From Hydractinia symbiolongicarpus (Eukaryota > Cnidaria > Hydrozoa > Anthoathecata > Hydractiniidae): a stretch of DNA of 64,000 bases. Numbering within the stretch: position 1 is the first letter of the stretch; every line of letters starts with the position of its first letter. Under the pieces are notes generated by a model, which saw only the letters and a list, made by a program, of their open reading frames with translations, made no database searches and was not told where the DNA came from. The translations under genes and the position numbers were made by a program. Location: assembly GCF_029227915.1 (NCBI RefSeq), contig NC_079887.1, forward strand, positions 27,775,650 through 27,839,649, read 5' to 3'. Of this stretch, positions 24,850 through 37,769 are shown piece by piece.

Positions 24850-25862
24850 ATGAGACTTGTAGTTTTCAAAAATGTTTTCATTTTTGATGAGACCCTGAAT
24901 AAAAGAAGTTTAATCGCCGGCAAACGGAAACCCGCGATTTCCCGTAAATCCCGGACCTGGCCCGTATAGTCAAAAGTATACAAAGAAAGTACCCAGGGAG
25001 TAAACTCATTTCCCGAACGATTTTTTAAATTATTTTTTCACCACTAAAACGCATAAGACTTGTAGTTTTCAAAAATGTTTTCATTTTTGATGAGACGCTT
25101 AATGAAAGAGGTTTAATCGCCGGAAAACGAAAACCCGCGATTTCCCGTAAATCCCGGGCTTGGCCCGTATAGTCGAATGTATACAAAGAAAGTACCCTGT
25201 GAGTAAACTCATTTCCAGACCGATTTTTTAAATTATTTTTTCACCACTAAAACGCATCACACTTGTAGTTTTTAAAAATGTTTTCATTTTTGATGAGACG
25301 CTGAATAAAAGAAGTTTAATCGCCGGCAAACGAAAACCTGCGATTACCCTAAATCCCGGGCTTGGCACGTATAGTCGAATGTATACAAAGAAAGTATCCT
25401 GTGAGTAAACTCATTTCCAGAACGATTTTTTAAATTATTTTTTCACCACTAAAACGCATAAGACTTGTAGTTTTTAAAAATGTTTTCATTTTTGATGAGA
25501 CGCTGAATAAAAGAAGTTTAATCGCCGGCAAACGCAAACCCGCGATTTCCCGTAAATCCCGGCTTGGCCCGTATAGTCAAAAGTATACAAAGAAAGTACC
25601 CAGGGAGTAAACTCATTTCCCGAACGATTTTTTAAATTACTTTTTCACCACTAAAACGCATGAGACTTGTAGTTTTCAAAAATGTTTTCATTTTTGATGA
25701 GACCCTGAATAAAAGAAGTTTAATCGCCGGCAAACGGAAACCCGCGATTTCCCGTAAATCCCGGACCTGGCCCGTATAGTCAAAAGTATACAAAGAAAGT
25801 ACCCAGGGAGTAAACTCATTTCCCGAACGATTTTTTAAATTACTTTTTCACCACTAAAACGC
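24243..25862. repeat. 4-mer tandem duplication (2 x 810 bp)
   Basis: Monomers 24243 (CATAAG, CTTAATGAAAG), 24446 (GCATCACAC), 24648 (CGCAAACCCG) and 24850 (GACCCTG, CGGAAACCCG) recur at 25053, 25256, 25458 and 25660. The shared rare mark GTATCCTGTGAG in 24446 and 25256, and CGCAAACC in 24648 and 25458, support a recent event. It overlaps the end of the 22-mer unit and the start of the truncated unit. Confidence 0.9.
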
Positions 25863-28089
25863 ATAAGACTTGTAGTTTTTAAAAATGTTTTCATTTTTGA
25901 TGAGACCCAGAATAAAAGAAGTTTAATCGCCGGCAAACGAAAGCCCGCGATGTCCCGTAAATCCCAGGCTTGGCCCGTATAGTCAAAAGTATACAAAGAA
26001 AGTACCCAGGGAGTAAACTCATTTCCCGAACGATTTTTTATATTATTTTTTTACCACTAAACGCATGAGACATGTAGTTTTCCAAAATATTTTCATATTT
26101 GATGGGACGCTGAATAAAAGAAGTTTAATCGCCGGCAAACGAAAATCCGCGATTTCCCGTAAATCCCGGACTCGGCCCGTATAGTCAAAAGTATACAAGA
26201 AAGTACCCAGGGAGTAAACTCATTTCCCGAACGATTTTTTAAATTATTTTTTCACCACTAAAACGCATGAGAGTTGTAGTTTTCAAAAATGTTTTCATTT
26301 TTGATGAGACGCTGAATAAAAGAAGTTTAATCGCCGGCAAACGAAAACCCGCGATTTCCCGTAAATCCCGGGCTTGGCCCGTATAGTCAAAAGTATACAA
26401 AGAAAGTACCCAGGGAATAAACTCATTTCCCGAACGATTTTTTAAATTATTTTTTCACCACTAAAACGCATAAGACTTGTAGTTTTTAAAAATGTTTTCA
26501 TTTTTGATGAGACGCTGAATAAAAGAAGTTTAATCGCCGGCAAACGAAAATCCGCGATTTCCCGTAAATCCCGGACTCGGCCCGTATAGTCAAAAGTATA
26601 CAAGAAAGTACCCAGGGAGTAAACTCATTTCCCGAACGATTTTTTAAATTATTTTTTTCACCACTAAAACGCATAAGACTTGTAGTTTTTAAAAATGTTT
26701 TCATTTTTGATGAGACGCTGAATAAAAGAAGTTTAATCGCCGGCAAAAGAAAACCCGCGATTTCCCGTAAATCCCGGGCTTGGCCCGTATAGTCAAAAGT
26801 ATACAAAGAAAGTACCCAGGGAGTAAACTCATTTCCGGAACGATTTTTTATATTATTTTTTTACCACTAAACGCATGAGACTTGTAGTTTTCAAAAATAT
26901 TTTCATATTTGATGGGACGCTGAATAAAAGAAGTTTAATCGCCGGCAAACGAAAATCCGCGATTTCCCGTAAATCCCGGACTCGGCCCGTATAGTCAAAA
27001 GTATACAAGAAAATACCCAGGGAGTAAACTCATTTCCCGAACGATTTTTTAAATTATTTTTTCACCACTAAAACGCATGAGACTTGTAGTTTTCAAAAAT
27101 GTTTTCATTTTTGATGAGACGCTGAATAAAAGAAGTTTAATCGCCGGCAAACGAAAACCTGCGATTTCCCGTAAATCCTGGACTCGGCCCGTATAGTCAA
27201 AAGTATACAAAGAAAGTACCCAGGGAGTAAACTCATTTCCCAAACGATTTTTTAAATTATTATTTCACCACTAAAACGCATGAGACTTGTAGTTTTCAAG
27301 AATGTTTTCATTTTTGATGAGACGCTGAATAAAAGCAGTTTAATCGCCGGCAAACGAAAACCCGTGATTTCCCGTAAATCCCGGGCTTGGCACGTATAGT
27401 CGAATGTATACAAAGAAAGTACCCTGTGAGTTAACTCATTTCCAGAACGATTTTTTAAATTATTTTTTCACCACTAAAACGCCTAAGACTTGTAGTTTTT
27501 AAAAATGTTTTCATTTTTGATGAGACGCTGAATAAAAGAAGTTTAATCGCCGGCAAACGAAAACCCGCGATTTCCCGTAAATCCCGGCTTGGCCCGTATA
27601 GTCAAAAGTATACAAAGAAAGTACCCAGGTAGTAAACTCATTTCCCGAACGATTCTTTAAATTACTTTTTTACCACTAAAACGCATGAGACTTGTAGTTT
27701 TCAAAAATGTTTTCATTTTTGATGAGACGCTTAATGAAAGAGGTTTAATCGCCGGAAAACGAAAACCCGCGATTTCCCGTAAATCCCGGGCTTGGCCCGT
27801 ATAGTCGAATGTATACAAAGAAAGTACCCTGTGAGTAAACTCATTTCCAGAACGATTTTTTAAATTATTTTTTCACCACTAAAACGCATCACACTTGTAG
27901 TTTTTAAAAATGTTTTCATTTTTGATGAGACGCTGAATAAAAGAAGTTTAATCGCCGGCAAACGAAAACCCGCGATTTCCCGTAAATCCCGGCTTGGCCC
28001 GTATAGTCAAAAGTATACAAAGAAAGTACCCAGGGAGTAAACTCATTTCCCGAACGATTTTTTAAATTACTTTTTCACCACTAAAACGC
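25660..28089. repeat. Truncated copy of the 23-mer HOR (2,430 bp)
   Basis: It starts with the same GACCCTG, GATGTCCC and GACATG monomers as copies 1 and 2 (25660, 25863, 26065). It lost 810 bp (four monomers) around 26470-26672, and is cut short again after the GCATCACAC monomer at 27888, whose downstream half already reads CCCGCGATTTCCCG instead of CTGCGATTACCC. The offset to copy 2 falls from about 5,264 bp to 4,454 bp across the internal loss. Confidence 0.88.
26470..26671. repeat. Chimeric monomer: A head, B tail
   Basis: The first part (CATAAG, TTTTTAAAAATGTTTTC, GATGAGACG) is type A and the second part (AAAATCCGCG, CTCGGCCCG, TACAAGAAAG) is type B. In copies 1 and 2 these halves lie in separate monomers. 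The switch falls between about 26,510 and 26,550 and marks the in-register junction of the 810-bp loss. Confidence 0.85.
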
Positions 28090-29302
28090 ATGAGACTTGT
28101 AGTTTTCAAAAATGTTTTCATTTTTGATGAGACCCTGAATAAAAGAAGTTTAATCGCCGGCAAACGGAAACCGCGATTTCCCGTAAATCCCGGACCTGGC
28201 CCGTATAGTCAAAAGTATACAAAGAAAGTACCCAGGGAGTAAACTCATTTCCCGAACGATTTTTTAAATTACTTTTTCACCACTAAAACGCATAAGACTT
28301 GTAGTTTTTAAAAATGTTTTCATTTTTGATGAGACGCTGAATAAAAGAAGTTTAATCGCCGGCAAACGAAAGCCCGCGATGTCCCGTAAATCCCAGGCTT
28401 GGCCCGTATAGTCAAAAGTATACAAAGAAAGTACCCAGGGAGTAAACTCATTTCCCGAACGATTTTTTATATTATTTTTTTACCACTAAACGCATGAGAC
28501 ATGTAGTTTTCCAAAATATTTTCATATTTGATGGGACGCTGAATAAAAGAAGTTTAATCGCCGGCAAACGAAAATCCGCGATTTCCCGTAAATCCCGGAC
28601 TCGGCCCGTATAGTCAAAAGTATACAAAGAAAGTACCCAGGGAGTAAACTCATTTCCCGAACGATTTTTTAAATTACTTTTTCACCACTAAAACGCATGA
28701 GACTTGTAGTTTTCAAAAATGTTTTCATTTTTGATGAGACCCTGAATAAAAGAAGTTTAATCGCCGGCAAACGGAAACCGCGATTTCCCGTAAATCCCGG
28801 ACCTGGCCCGTATAGTCAAAAGTATACAAAGAAAGTACCCAGGGAGTAAACTCATTTCCCGAACGATTTTTTAAATTACTTTTTCACCACTAAAACGCAT
28901 AAGACTTGTAGTTTTTAAAAATGTTTTCATTTTTGATGAGACGCTGAATAAAAGAAGTTTAATCGCCGGCAAACGAAAGCCCGCGATGTCCCGTAAATCT
29001 CGGGCTTGGCCCGTATAGTCAAAATTATACAAAGAAAGTACCCAGGGAGTAAACTCATTTCCCGAACGATTTTTTATATTATTTTTTTACCACTAAACGC
29101 ATGAGACATGTAGTTTTCCAAAATATTTTCATATTTGATGGGACGCTGAATAAAAGAAGTTTAATCGCCGGCAAACGAAAATCCGCGATTTCCCGTAAAT
29201 CCCGGACTTGGCCCGTATAGTCAAAAGTATACAAGAAAGTACCAAGGGAGTAAACTCATTTCCCGAACGATTTTTTAAATTAATTTTTCACCACTAAAAC
29301 GC
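28090..29302. repeat. 3-mer tandem duplication (607 bp)
   Basis: Monomers 28090 (GACCCTG, 1-bp-short CGGAAACCGCG), 28293 (GCCCGCGATGTCCC) and 28494 (B, GACATG) recur at 28697, 28900 and 29101. These are the opening three monomers of the 23-mer unit. The same trio appears again at 36,179-36,787, which links this area to the next HOR family. Confidence 0.9.
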
Positions 29303-32300
29303 ATGAGACTTGTAGTTTTCAAAAATGTTTTCATTTTTGATGAGACGCTGAATAAAGGAGTTTAATCGCCGGCAAACGAAAACCCGCGATTTCCCGTAAA
29401 TCCCGGGCTTGGCCCGTATAGTCAAAAGTATACAAAGAAAGTACCCAGGGAATAAACTCATTTCCCGAACGATTTTTTAAATTATTTTTTCACCACTAAA
29501 ACGCATAAGACTTGTAGTTTTTAAAAATGTTTTCATTCTTGATGAGACGCTGAATAAAAGAAGTTTAATCGCCGGCAAACGAAAATCCGCGATTTCCCGT
29601 AAATCCCAGGCTTGGCCCGTACAGTCAGAAGTATGCAAAGAAAGTACCCAGGGAGTAAACTCGTTTCCCGAACGATTTTTTATATTATTTTTTTACCACT
29701 AAACGCATGAGACTTGTAGTTTTCAAAAATATTTTCATATTTGATGGGACGCTGAATAAAAGAAGTTTAATCGCCGGCAAACGAAAATCCGCGATTTCCC
29801 GTAAATCCCGGACTCGGCCCGTATAGTCAAAAGTAAAGAAGAAAGTACCCAGGGAGTAAACTCATTTCCCGAACGATTTTTTAAATTATTTTTTCATCAC
29901 TAAAACGCATGAGACTTGTAGTTTTCAAAAATGTTTTCATTTTTGATGAGACGCTGAATAAAAGAAGTTTAATCGCCGGCAAACGAAAACCCGCGATTTC
30001 CCGTAAATCCCGGCTTGGCCCGTATAGTCAAAAGTATACAAAGAAAGTACCCAGGGAGTAAACTCATTTCCCGAACGATTTTTTAAATTAATTCTTCACC
30101 ACTAAAACGCATGAGACTTGTAGTTTTTAAAAATATTTCATTTTTGATGAGACGCTGAATAAAAGAAGTTTAATCGCCGGCAAACGAAAACCTGCGATTT
30201 CCCGTAAATCCTGGACTCGGCCCGTATAGTCAAAAGTATACAAAGAAAGTACCCAGGGAGTAAACTCATTTCCCAAACGATTTTTTAAATTATTATTTCA
30301 CCACTAAAACGCATGAGACTTGTAGTTTTCAAGAATCTTTTTATTTTTGATGAGACGCTGAATAAAAGCAGTTTAATCGCCGGGAAACGAAAACCCGCGA
30401 TTTCCCGTAAATCCCGGGCTTGGCACGAATAGTCAAATGTATACAAAGAAAGTACCCTGTGAGTTAACTCATTTCCAGAACGATTTTTTAAATTATTTTT
30501 TCACCACTAAAACGCATAAGACTTGTAGTTTTTAAAAATGTTTTCATTTTTGATGAGACGCTGAATAGAAGCAGTTTAATCGCCGGCAAACAAAAACCCG
30601 CGATTTCCCTAAATCCTGGACTCGGCCCGTATAGTCAAAAGTATACAAAGAAAGTACCCAGGGAGTAAACTCATTTCCAGAACGATTTTTTAAATTATTT
30701 TTTCACCACTAAAACGCATAAGACTTGTAGTTTTTAAAAATGTTTTCATTTTTGATGAGACACAGAATAAAAGAAGTTTAATCGCCGGCAAACGAAAATC
30801 CGCGATTTCCCGTAAATCCCGGACTTGGCCCGTATAGTCAAAAGTATACAAGAAAGTACCAAGGGAGTAAACTCATTTCCCGAACGATTTTTTAAATTAA
30901 TTTTTCACCACTAAAACGCATGAGACTTGTAGTTTTCAAAAATGTTTTCATTTTTGATGAGACGCTGAATAAAGGAGTTTAATCGCCGGCAAACGAAAAC
31001 CCGCGATTTCCCGTAAATCCCGGGCTTGGCCCGTATAGTCAAAAGTATACAAAGAAAGTACCCAGGGAATAAACTCATTTCCCGAACGATTTTTTAAATT
31101 ATTTTTTCACCACTAAAACGCATAAGACTTGTAGTTTTTAAAAATGTTTTCATTCTTGATGAGACGCTGAATAAAAGAAGTTTAATCGCCGGCAAACGAA
31201 AATCCGCGATTTCCCGTAAATCCCAGGCTTGGCCCGTACAGTCAGAAGTATGCAAAGAAAGTACCCAGGGAGTAAACTCGTTTCCCGAACGATTTTTTAT
31301 ATTATTTTTTTACCACTAAACGCATGAGACTTGTAGTTTTCAAAAATATTTTCATATTTGATGGGACGCTGAATAAAAGAAGTTTAATCGCCGGCAAACG
31401 AAAATCCTCGATTTCCCGTAAATCCCGGACTCGGCCCGTATAGTCAAAAGTAAAGAAGAAAGTACCCAGGGAGTAAACTCATTTCCCGAACGATTTTTTA
31501 AATTATTTTTTCATCACTAAAACGCATGAGACTTGTAGTTTTCAAAAATGTTTTCATTTTTGATGAGACGCTGAATAAAAGAAGTTTAATCGCCGGCAAA
31601 CGAAAACCCGCGATTTCCCGTAAATCCCGGCTTGGCCCGTATAGTCAAAAGTATACAAAGAAAGTACCCAGGGAGTAAACTCATTTCCCGAACGATTTTT
31701 TAAATGAATTCTTCACCACTAAAACGCATGAGACTTGTAGTTTTTAAAAATATTTCATTTTTGATGAGACGCTGAATAAAAGAAGTTTAATCGCCGGCAA
31801 ACGAAAACCTGCGATTTCCCGTAAATCCTGGACTCGGCCCGTATAGTCAAAAGTATACAAAGAAAGTACCCAGGGAGTAAACTCATTTCCCAAACGATTT
31901 TTTAAATTATTATTTCACCACTAAAACGCATGAGACTTGTAGTTTTCAAGAATCTTTTTATTTTTGATGAGACGCTGAATAAAAGCAGTTTAATCGCCGG
32001 GAAACGAAAACCCGCGATTTCCCGTAAATCCCGGGCTTGGCACGAATAGTCAAATGTATACAAAGAAAGTACCCTGTGAGTTAACTCATTTCCAGAACGA
32101 TTTTTTAAATTATTTTTTCACCACTAAAACGCATAAGACTTGTAGTTTTTAAAAATGTTTTCATTTTTGATGAGACGCTGAATAGAAGCAGTTTAATCGC
32201 CGGCAAACAAAAACCCGCGATTTCCCTAAATCCTGGACTCGGCCCGTATAGTCAAAAGTATACAAAGAAAGTACCCAGGGAGTAAACTCATTTCCAGAAC

Positions 32301-32398
32301 GATTTTTTAAATTATTTTTTCACCACTAAAACGCATAAGACTTGTAGTTTTTAAAAATGTTTTCATTTTTGATGAGACACAGAATAAAAGAAGTTTAA
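29165..32398. repeat. 8-mer tandem duplication (2 x 1,617 bp)
   Basis: The segment 29165-30781 recurs at 30782-32398. Shared rare marks include AATAAAGGAG (29351, 30968), GTACCAAGGG, TTCATTCTTGATG, GTACAGTCAGAAG, GTAAAGAAGAAAG, TTTCATCACTAAAACG, a 1-bp-short AAAATATTTCATT and GAATAGAAGCAG. The copy junction falls inside a monomer: at about 30,780 a GACACAG head is joined to the AAAATCCGCG ... GGACTTGG tail. Copy 2 differs at a few bases, for example TAAATGAATTC at 31,703. Confidence 0.92.
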
Positions 32399-34735
32399 TC
32401 GCCGGCAAACGAAAACCCGCGATTTCCTGTAAATCCCGGGCTTGGCCCGTATAGTCAAAAGTATACAAAGAAAGTACCCAGGGAGTAAACTCACTTCCCG
32501 AACAATTTTTTATATTATTTTTTTACCACTAAACGCATGAGACTTGTAGTTTTCAAAAATATTTTCATATTTGATGGGACGCTGAATAAAAGAAGTTTAA
32601 TCGCCGGCAAACGAAAATCCGCCATTTCCCGTAAATCCCGGACTCGGCCCGTATAGTCAAAAGTATACAAAGAAAGTACCCAGGGAGTAAACTCATTTCC
32701 CGAACGATTTTTTAAATTACTTTTTCACCACTAAAACGCATGAGACTTGTAGTTTTTAAGAATGTTTTCATTTTTGATGAGACGCTGAATAAAAGAAGTT
32801 TAATCGCCGGCAAACGAAAGCCTGCGATTTCCCGTAAATCCTGGACTCGGCCCGTATAGTCAAAAGTATACAAAGAAAGTACCCAGGGAGTAAACTCATT
32901 TCCCAAACGATTTTTTAAATTATTAATTCACCACTAAAACGCATGAGACTTGTAGTTTTCAAGAATCTTTTCATTTTTGATGAGACGCTGAATAAAAGCA
33001 GTTTAATCGCCGGCAAACGAAAACCCGCGATTTCCCGTAAATCCCGGGCTTGGCACGTATAGTCAAATGTATACAAAGAAAGTACCCTGTGAGTTAACTC
33101 ATTTCCAGAACAATTTTTTAAACTATTTTTTCACCACTCAAACGCATAAGACTTGTAGTTTTTAAAAATGTTTTCATTTTTGATGAGACGCTGAATAAAA
33201 GAAGTTTAATCGCCGGCAAACGAAAACCCGCGATTTCCCGTAAATCCCGGCTTGGCCCGTATAGTCAAAAGTATACAAAGAAAGTACCCAGGGAGTAAAC
33301 TCATTTCCCAAACGATTTTTTAAATTATTTTTTCACCACTAAAACGCATGAGACTTGTAGTTTTCAAAAATGTTTTCATTTTTGATGAGACGTTGAATAA
33401 AAGTAGTTTAATCGCCGGCAAACGAAAACCCGCGATTTCCCTAAATCCTGGACTCGGCCCGTATAGTCAAAAGTATACAAAGAAAATACCCAGGGAGTAA
33501 ACTCATTTCCAGAACGATTTTTTAAATTATTTCTTCACCACTAAAACGCATGAGACTTGTAGTTTTCAAAAATGTTTTCATTTTTGATGAGACGCTGAAA
33601 AAAAGTAGTTTAATCGCCGGCAAACGAAAACCCGCGATTTCCCTAAATCCTGGACTCGGCCCGTATAGTCAAAAGTATACAAAGAAAGTACCCAGGGAGT
33701 AAACTCATTTCCAGAACGATTTTTTAAATTATTTTTTTACCACTAAACGCATGAGACTTGTAGTTTTCAAAAATATTTTCATATTTGATGGGACGCTGAA
33801 TAAAAGAAGTTTAATCGCCGGCAAACAAAAATCAGCGATTTCCCGTAAATCCCGGACTCGGCCCGTATAGTCAAAAGTATACAAAGAAAGTACCCAGGGA
33901 GTAAACTCATTTCCCGAACGATTTTTTAAAATTTTTTCACCACTAAAACGCATCACACTTGTAGTTTTCAAAAATGTTTTCATTTTTGATGAGACTCTTA
34001 ATGATAGAGGTTTAATCGCCGGCAAACGAAATCCCGCGTTTTCCCGTAAATCCGGGGCTTGGCCCGTATAGTCGAATGTATACAAAGAAAGTACCCAGGG
34101 AGTAAACTCATTTCCCGAACGAATTTTTAAATTATTTTTTCACCACTAAAACGCATGAGACTTGTAGTTTTCAAAAATGTTTTCATTTTTGATGAGACGC
34201 TGAATAAAAGCAGTTTAATCGCCGGCAAACGAAAACCCGCGATTTCCCTAAATCACGGACTCGGCCGGTATAGTCAAAAGTATACAAAGAAAGTACCCAG
34301 GGAGTAAACTCATTTCCAGAACGATTTTTTAAATTATTTTTTCACCACTAAAACGCATAAGACTTGTAGTTTTTAAAAATGTTTTCATTTTTGATGAGAC
34401 GCTGAATAAAAGAAGTTTAATCGCCGGCAAACGAAAACACGCGATTTCCCGTAAATCCCGGCTTGGCCCGTATAGTCAAAAGTATACAAAGGAAGTACCC
34501 AGGGAGTAAACACATTTCTCGAACGATTTTTTAAATTACTTTTTTACCACTAAAACACATGAGACTTGTAGTTTTCCAAAATGTTTTCATTTTTGATGAG
34601 ACGCTTAATGAAAGAGGTTTAATCGCCGGAAAACGAAAACCCGCGATTTCCCGTAAATCCCGGGCTTGGCCCGTATAGTCGAATTTATACAAAAAAAGAA
34701 CCCTGTGAGTAATTTCATTTCCAGAACGATTTTTT
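31904..34735. repeat. 14-mer HOR, copy 1 (2,832 bp)
   Basis: It starts in the AAGAATCTTTTTATTTTTG monomer and runs through GAATAGAAGCAG, GACACAG, a B monomer with TCCGCCATTTCCC, TTAATTCACC, CACTCAAACG, GCTGAAAAAAAGTAG, GACTCTTAATGATAG, GGCCGGTATAG and CTTAATGAAAG. It ends at TATACAAAAAAAG ... CCAGAACG. The same string of marks lies exactly 5,866 bp downstream, and again 2,832 bp beyond that. Copy 1 has GCATCACAC where copies 2 and 3 have GCATGAG before GACTCTTAATG. Confidence 0.92.
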
Positions 34736-36380
34736 AAATTATTATTTCACCACTAAAACGCATGAGACTTGTAGTTTTCAAGAATCTTTTTATTTTTGAT
34801 GAGACGCTGAATAAAAGCAGTTTAATCGCTGGGAAACGAAAACCCGCGATTTCCCGTAAATCCCGGGCTTGGCACGAATAGTCAAATGTATACAAAGAAA
34901 GTACCCTGTGAGTTAACTCATTTCCAGAACGATTTTTTATATTATTTTTTTACCACTAAACGCATGAGACATGTAGTTTTCCAAAATATTTTCATATTTG
35001 ATGGGACGCTGAATAAAAGAAGTTTAATCGCCGGCAAACGAAAATCCGCGATTTCCCGTAAATCCCGGACTCGGCCCGTATAGTCAAAAGTATACAAAGA
35101 AAGTACCCAGGGAGTAAACTCATTTCCCGAACGATTTTTTAAATTACTTTTTCACCACTAAAACGCATGAGACTTGTAGTTTTCAAAAATGTTTTCATTT
35201 TTGATGAGACCCTGAATAAAAGAAGTTTAATCGCCGGCAAACGGAAACCGCGATTTCCCGTAAATCCCGGACCTGGCCCGTATAGTCAAAAGTATACAAA
35301 GAAAGTACCCAGGGAGTAAACTCATTTCCCGAACGATTTTTTAAATTACTTTTTCACCACTAAAACGCATAAGACTTGTAGTTTTTAAAAATGTTTTCAT
35401 TTTTGATGAGACGCTGAATAAAAGAAGTTTAATCGCCGGCAAACGAAAACACGCGATTTCCCGTAAATCCCGGCTTGGCCCGTATAGTCAAAAGTATACA
35501 AAGGAAGTACCCAGGGAGTAAACACATTTCTCGAACGATTTTTTAAATTACTTTTTTACCACTAAAACACATGAGACTTGTAGTTTTCCAAAATGTTTTC
35601 ATTTTTGATGAGACGCTTAATGAAAGAGGTTTAATCGCCGGAAAACGAAAACCCGCGATTTCCCGTAAATCCCGGGCTTGGCCCGTATAGTCGAATTTAT
35701 ACAAAAAAAGAACCCTGTGAGTAATTTCATTTCCAGAACGATTTTTTAAATTATTATTTCACCACTAAAACGCATGAGACTTGTAGTTTTCAAGAATCTT
35801 TTTATTTTTGATGAGACGCTGAATAAAAGCAGTTTAATCGCTGGGAAACGAAAACCCGCGATTTCCCGTAAATCCCGGGCTTGGCACGAATAGTCAAATG
35901 TATACAAAGAAAGTACCCTGTGAGTTAACTCATTTCCAGAACGATTTTTTATATTATTTTTTTACCACTAAACGCATGAGACATGTAGTTTTCCAAAATA
36001 TTTTCATATTTGATGGGACGCTGAATAAAAGAAGTTTAATCGCCGGCAAACGAAAATCCGCGATTTCCCGTAAATCCCGGACTCGGCCCGTATAGTCAAA
36101 AGTATACAAAGAAAGTACCCAGGGAGTAAACTCATTTCCCGAACGATTTTTTAAATTACTTTTTCACCACTAAAACGCATGAGACTTGTAGTTTTCAAAA
36201 ATGTTTTCATTTTTGATGAGACCCTGAATAAAAGAAGTTTAATCGCCGGCAAACGGAAACCGCGATTTCCCGTAAATCCCGGACCTGGCCCGTATAGTCA
36301 AAAGTATACAAAGAAAGTACCCAGGGAGTAAACTCATTTCCCGAACGATTTTTTAAATTACTTTTTCACCACTAAAACGC
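34357..36380. repeat. 5-mer tandem duplication (2 x 1,012 bp)
   Basis: Segment 34357-35368 is repeated at 35369-36380 with no difference that I noticed in most of its length. Shared rare marks include CAAAGGAAGTACC, AAACACATTTCTCG, AACACATGAG, GTAATTTCATTTCC, AATCGCTGGG, GACATG and CGGAAACCGCG. It lies across and within the 3,034-bp spacer that separates 14-mer copies 1 and 2. Its near identity marks it as one of the most recent events in the window. Confidence 0.94.
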
Positions 36381-37769
36381 ATAAGACTTGTAGTTTTTAA
36401 AAATGTTTTCATTTTTGATGAGACGCTGAATAAAAGAAGTTTAATCGCCGGCAAACGAAAGCCCGCGATGTCCCGTAAATCTCGGGCTTGGCCCGTATAG
36501 TCAAAAGTATACAAAGAAAGTACCCAGGGAGTAAACTCATTTCCCGAACGATTTTTTATATTATTTTTTTACCACTAAACGCATGAGACATGTAGTTTTC
36601 CAAAATATTTTCATATTTGATGGGACGCTGAATAAAAGAAGTTTAATCGCCGGCAAACGAAAATCCGCGATTTCCCGTAAATCCCGGACTTGGCCCGTAT
36701 AGTCAAAAGTATACAAGAAAGTACCAAGGGAGTAAACTCATTTCCCGAACGATTTTTTAAATTATTTTTTCACCACTAAAACGCATGAGACTTGTAGTTT
36801 TCAAAAATGTTTTCATTTTTGATGAGACGCTGAATAAAAGAAGTTTAATCGCCGGCAAACGAAAACCCGCGATTTCCCGTAAATCCCGGGCTTGGCCCGT
36901 ATAGTCAAAAGTATACAAAGAAAGTACCCAGGGAATAAACTCATTTCCCGAACGATTTTTTAAATTATTTTTTCACCACTAAAACGCATAAGACTTGTAG
37001 TTTTTAAAAATGTTTTCATTCTTGATGAGACGCTGAATAAAAGAAGTTTAATCGCCGGCAAACGAAAACCCGCGATTTCCCGTAAATCCCGGGCTTGGCC
37101 CGTACAGTCAGAAGTATGCAAAGAAAGTACCCAGGGAGTAAACTCGTTTCCCGAACGATTTTTTATATTATTTTTTTACCACTAAACGCATGAGACTTGT
37201 AGTTTTCAAAAATATTTTCATATTTGATGGGACGCTGAATAAAAGAAGTTTAATCGCCGGCAAACGAAAATCAGCGATTTCCCGTAAATCCCGGACTCGG
37301 CCCGTATAGTCAAAAGTAAAGAAGAAAGTACCCAGGGAGTAAACTCATTTCCCGAACGATTTTTTAAATTATTTTTTCATCACTAAAACGCATGAGACTT
37401 GTAGTTTTCAAAAATGTTTTCATTTTTGATGAGACGCTGAATAAAAGAAGTTTAATCGCCGGCAAACGAAAACCCGCGATTTCCCGTAAATCCCGGCTTG
37501 GCCCGTATAGTCAAAAGTATACAAAGAAAGTACCCAGGGAGTAAACTCATTTCCCGAACGATTTTTTAAATTAATTCTTCACCACTAAAACGCATGAGAC
37601 TTGTAGTTTTTAAAAATATTTCATTTTTGATGAGACGCTGAATAAAAGAAGTTTAATCGCCGGCAAACGAAAACCTGCAATTTCCCGTAAATCGTGGACT
37701 CGGCCCGTATAGTCAAAAGTATACAAAGAAAGTACCCAGGGAGTAAACTCATTTCCCAAACGATTTTTT
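34736..37769. repeat. 15-monomer spacer between 14-mer HOR copies
   Basis: This 3,034-bp segment holds most of the 1,012-bp 5-mer pair, then from 36,179 the trio GACCCTG, GATGTCCC, GACATG, followed by GTACCAAGGG, TTCATTCTTG, GTACAGTCAGAAG and GTAAAGAAGAAAG monomers. From 36,179 onward it matches 28,697 onward at an offset of about 7,482 bp. It is therefore a copy of the 28.7-30.4 kb zone. 2,832 + 3,034 equals the 5,866-bp offset. Confidence 0.87.

Noticed and set aside
33729-34085. Longest minus-strand frames (102, 113 and 118 codons)
   Set aside because: They join parts of two neighbouring monomers because a 1-2-bp length change keeps a frame open. The second half repeats the satellite in another frame. 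They occur only where those length variants lie, so they are not genes.
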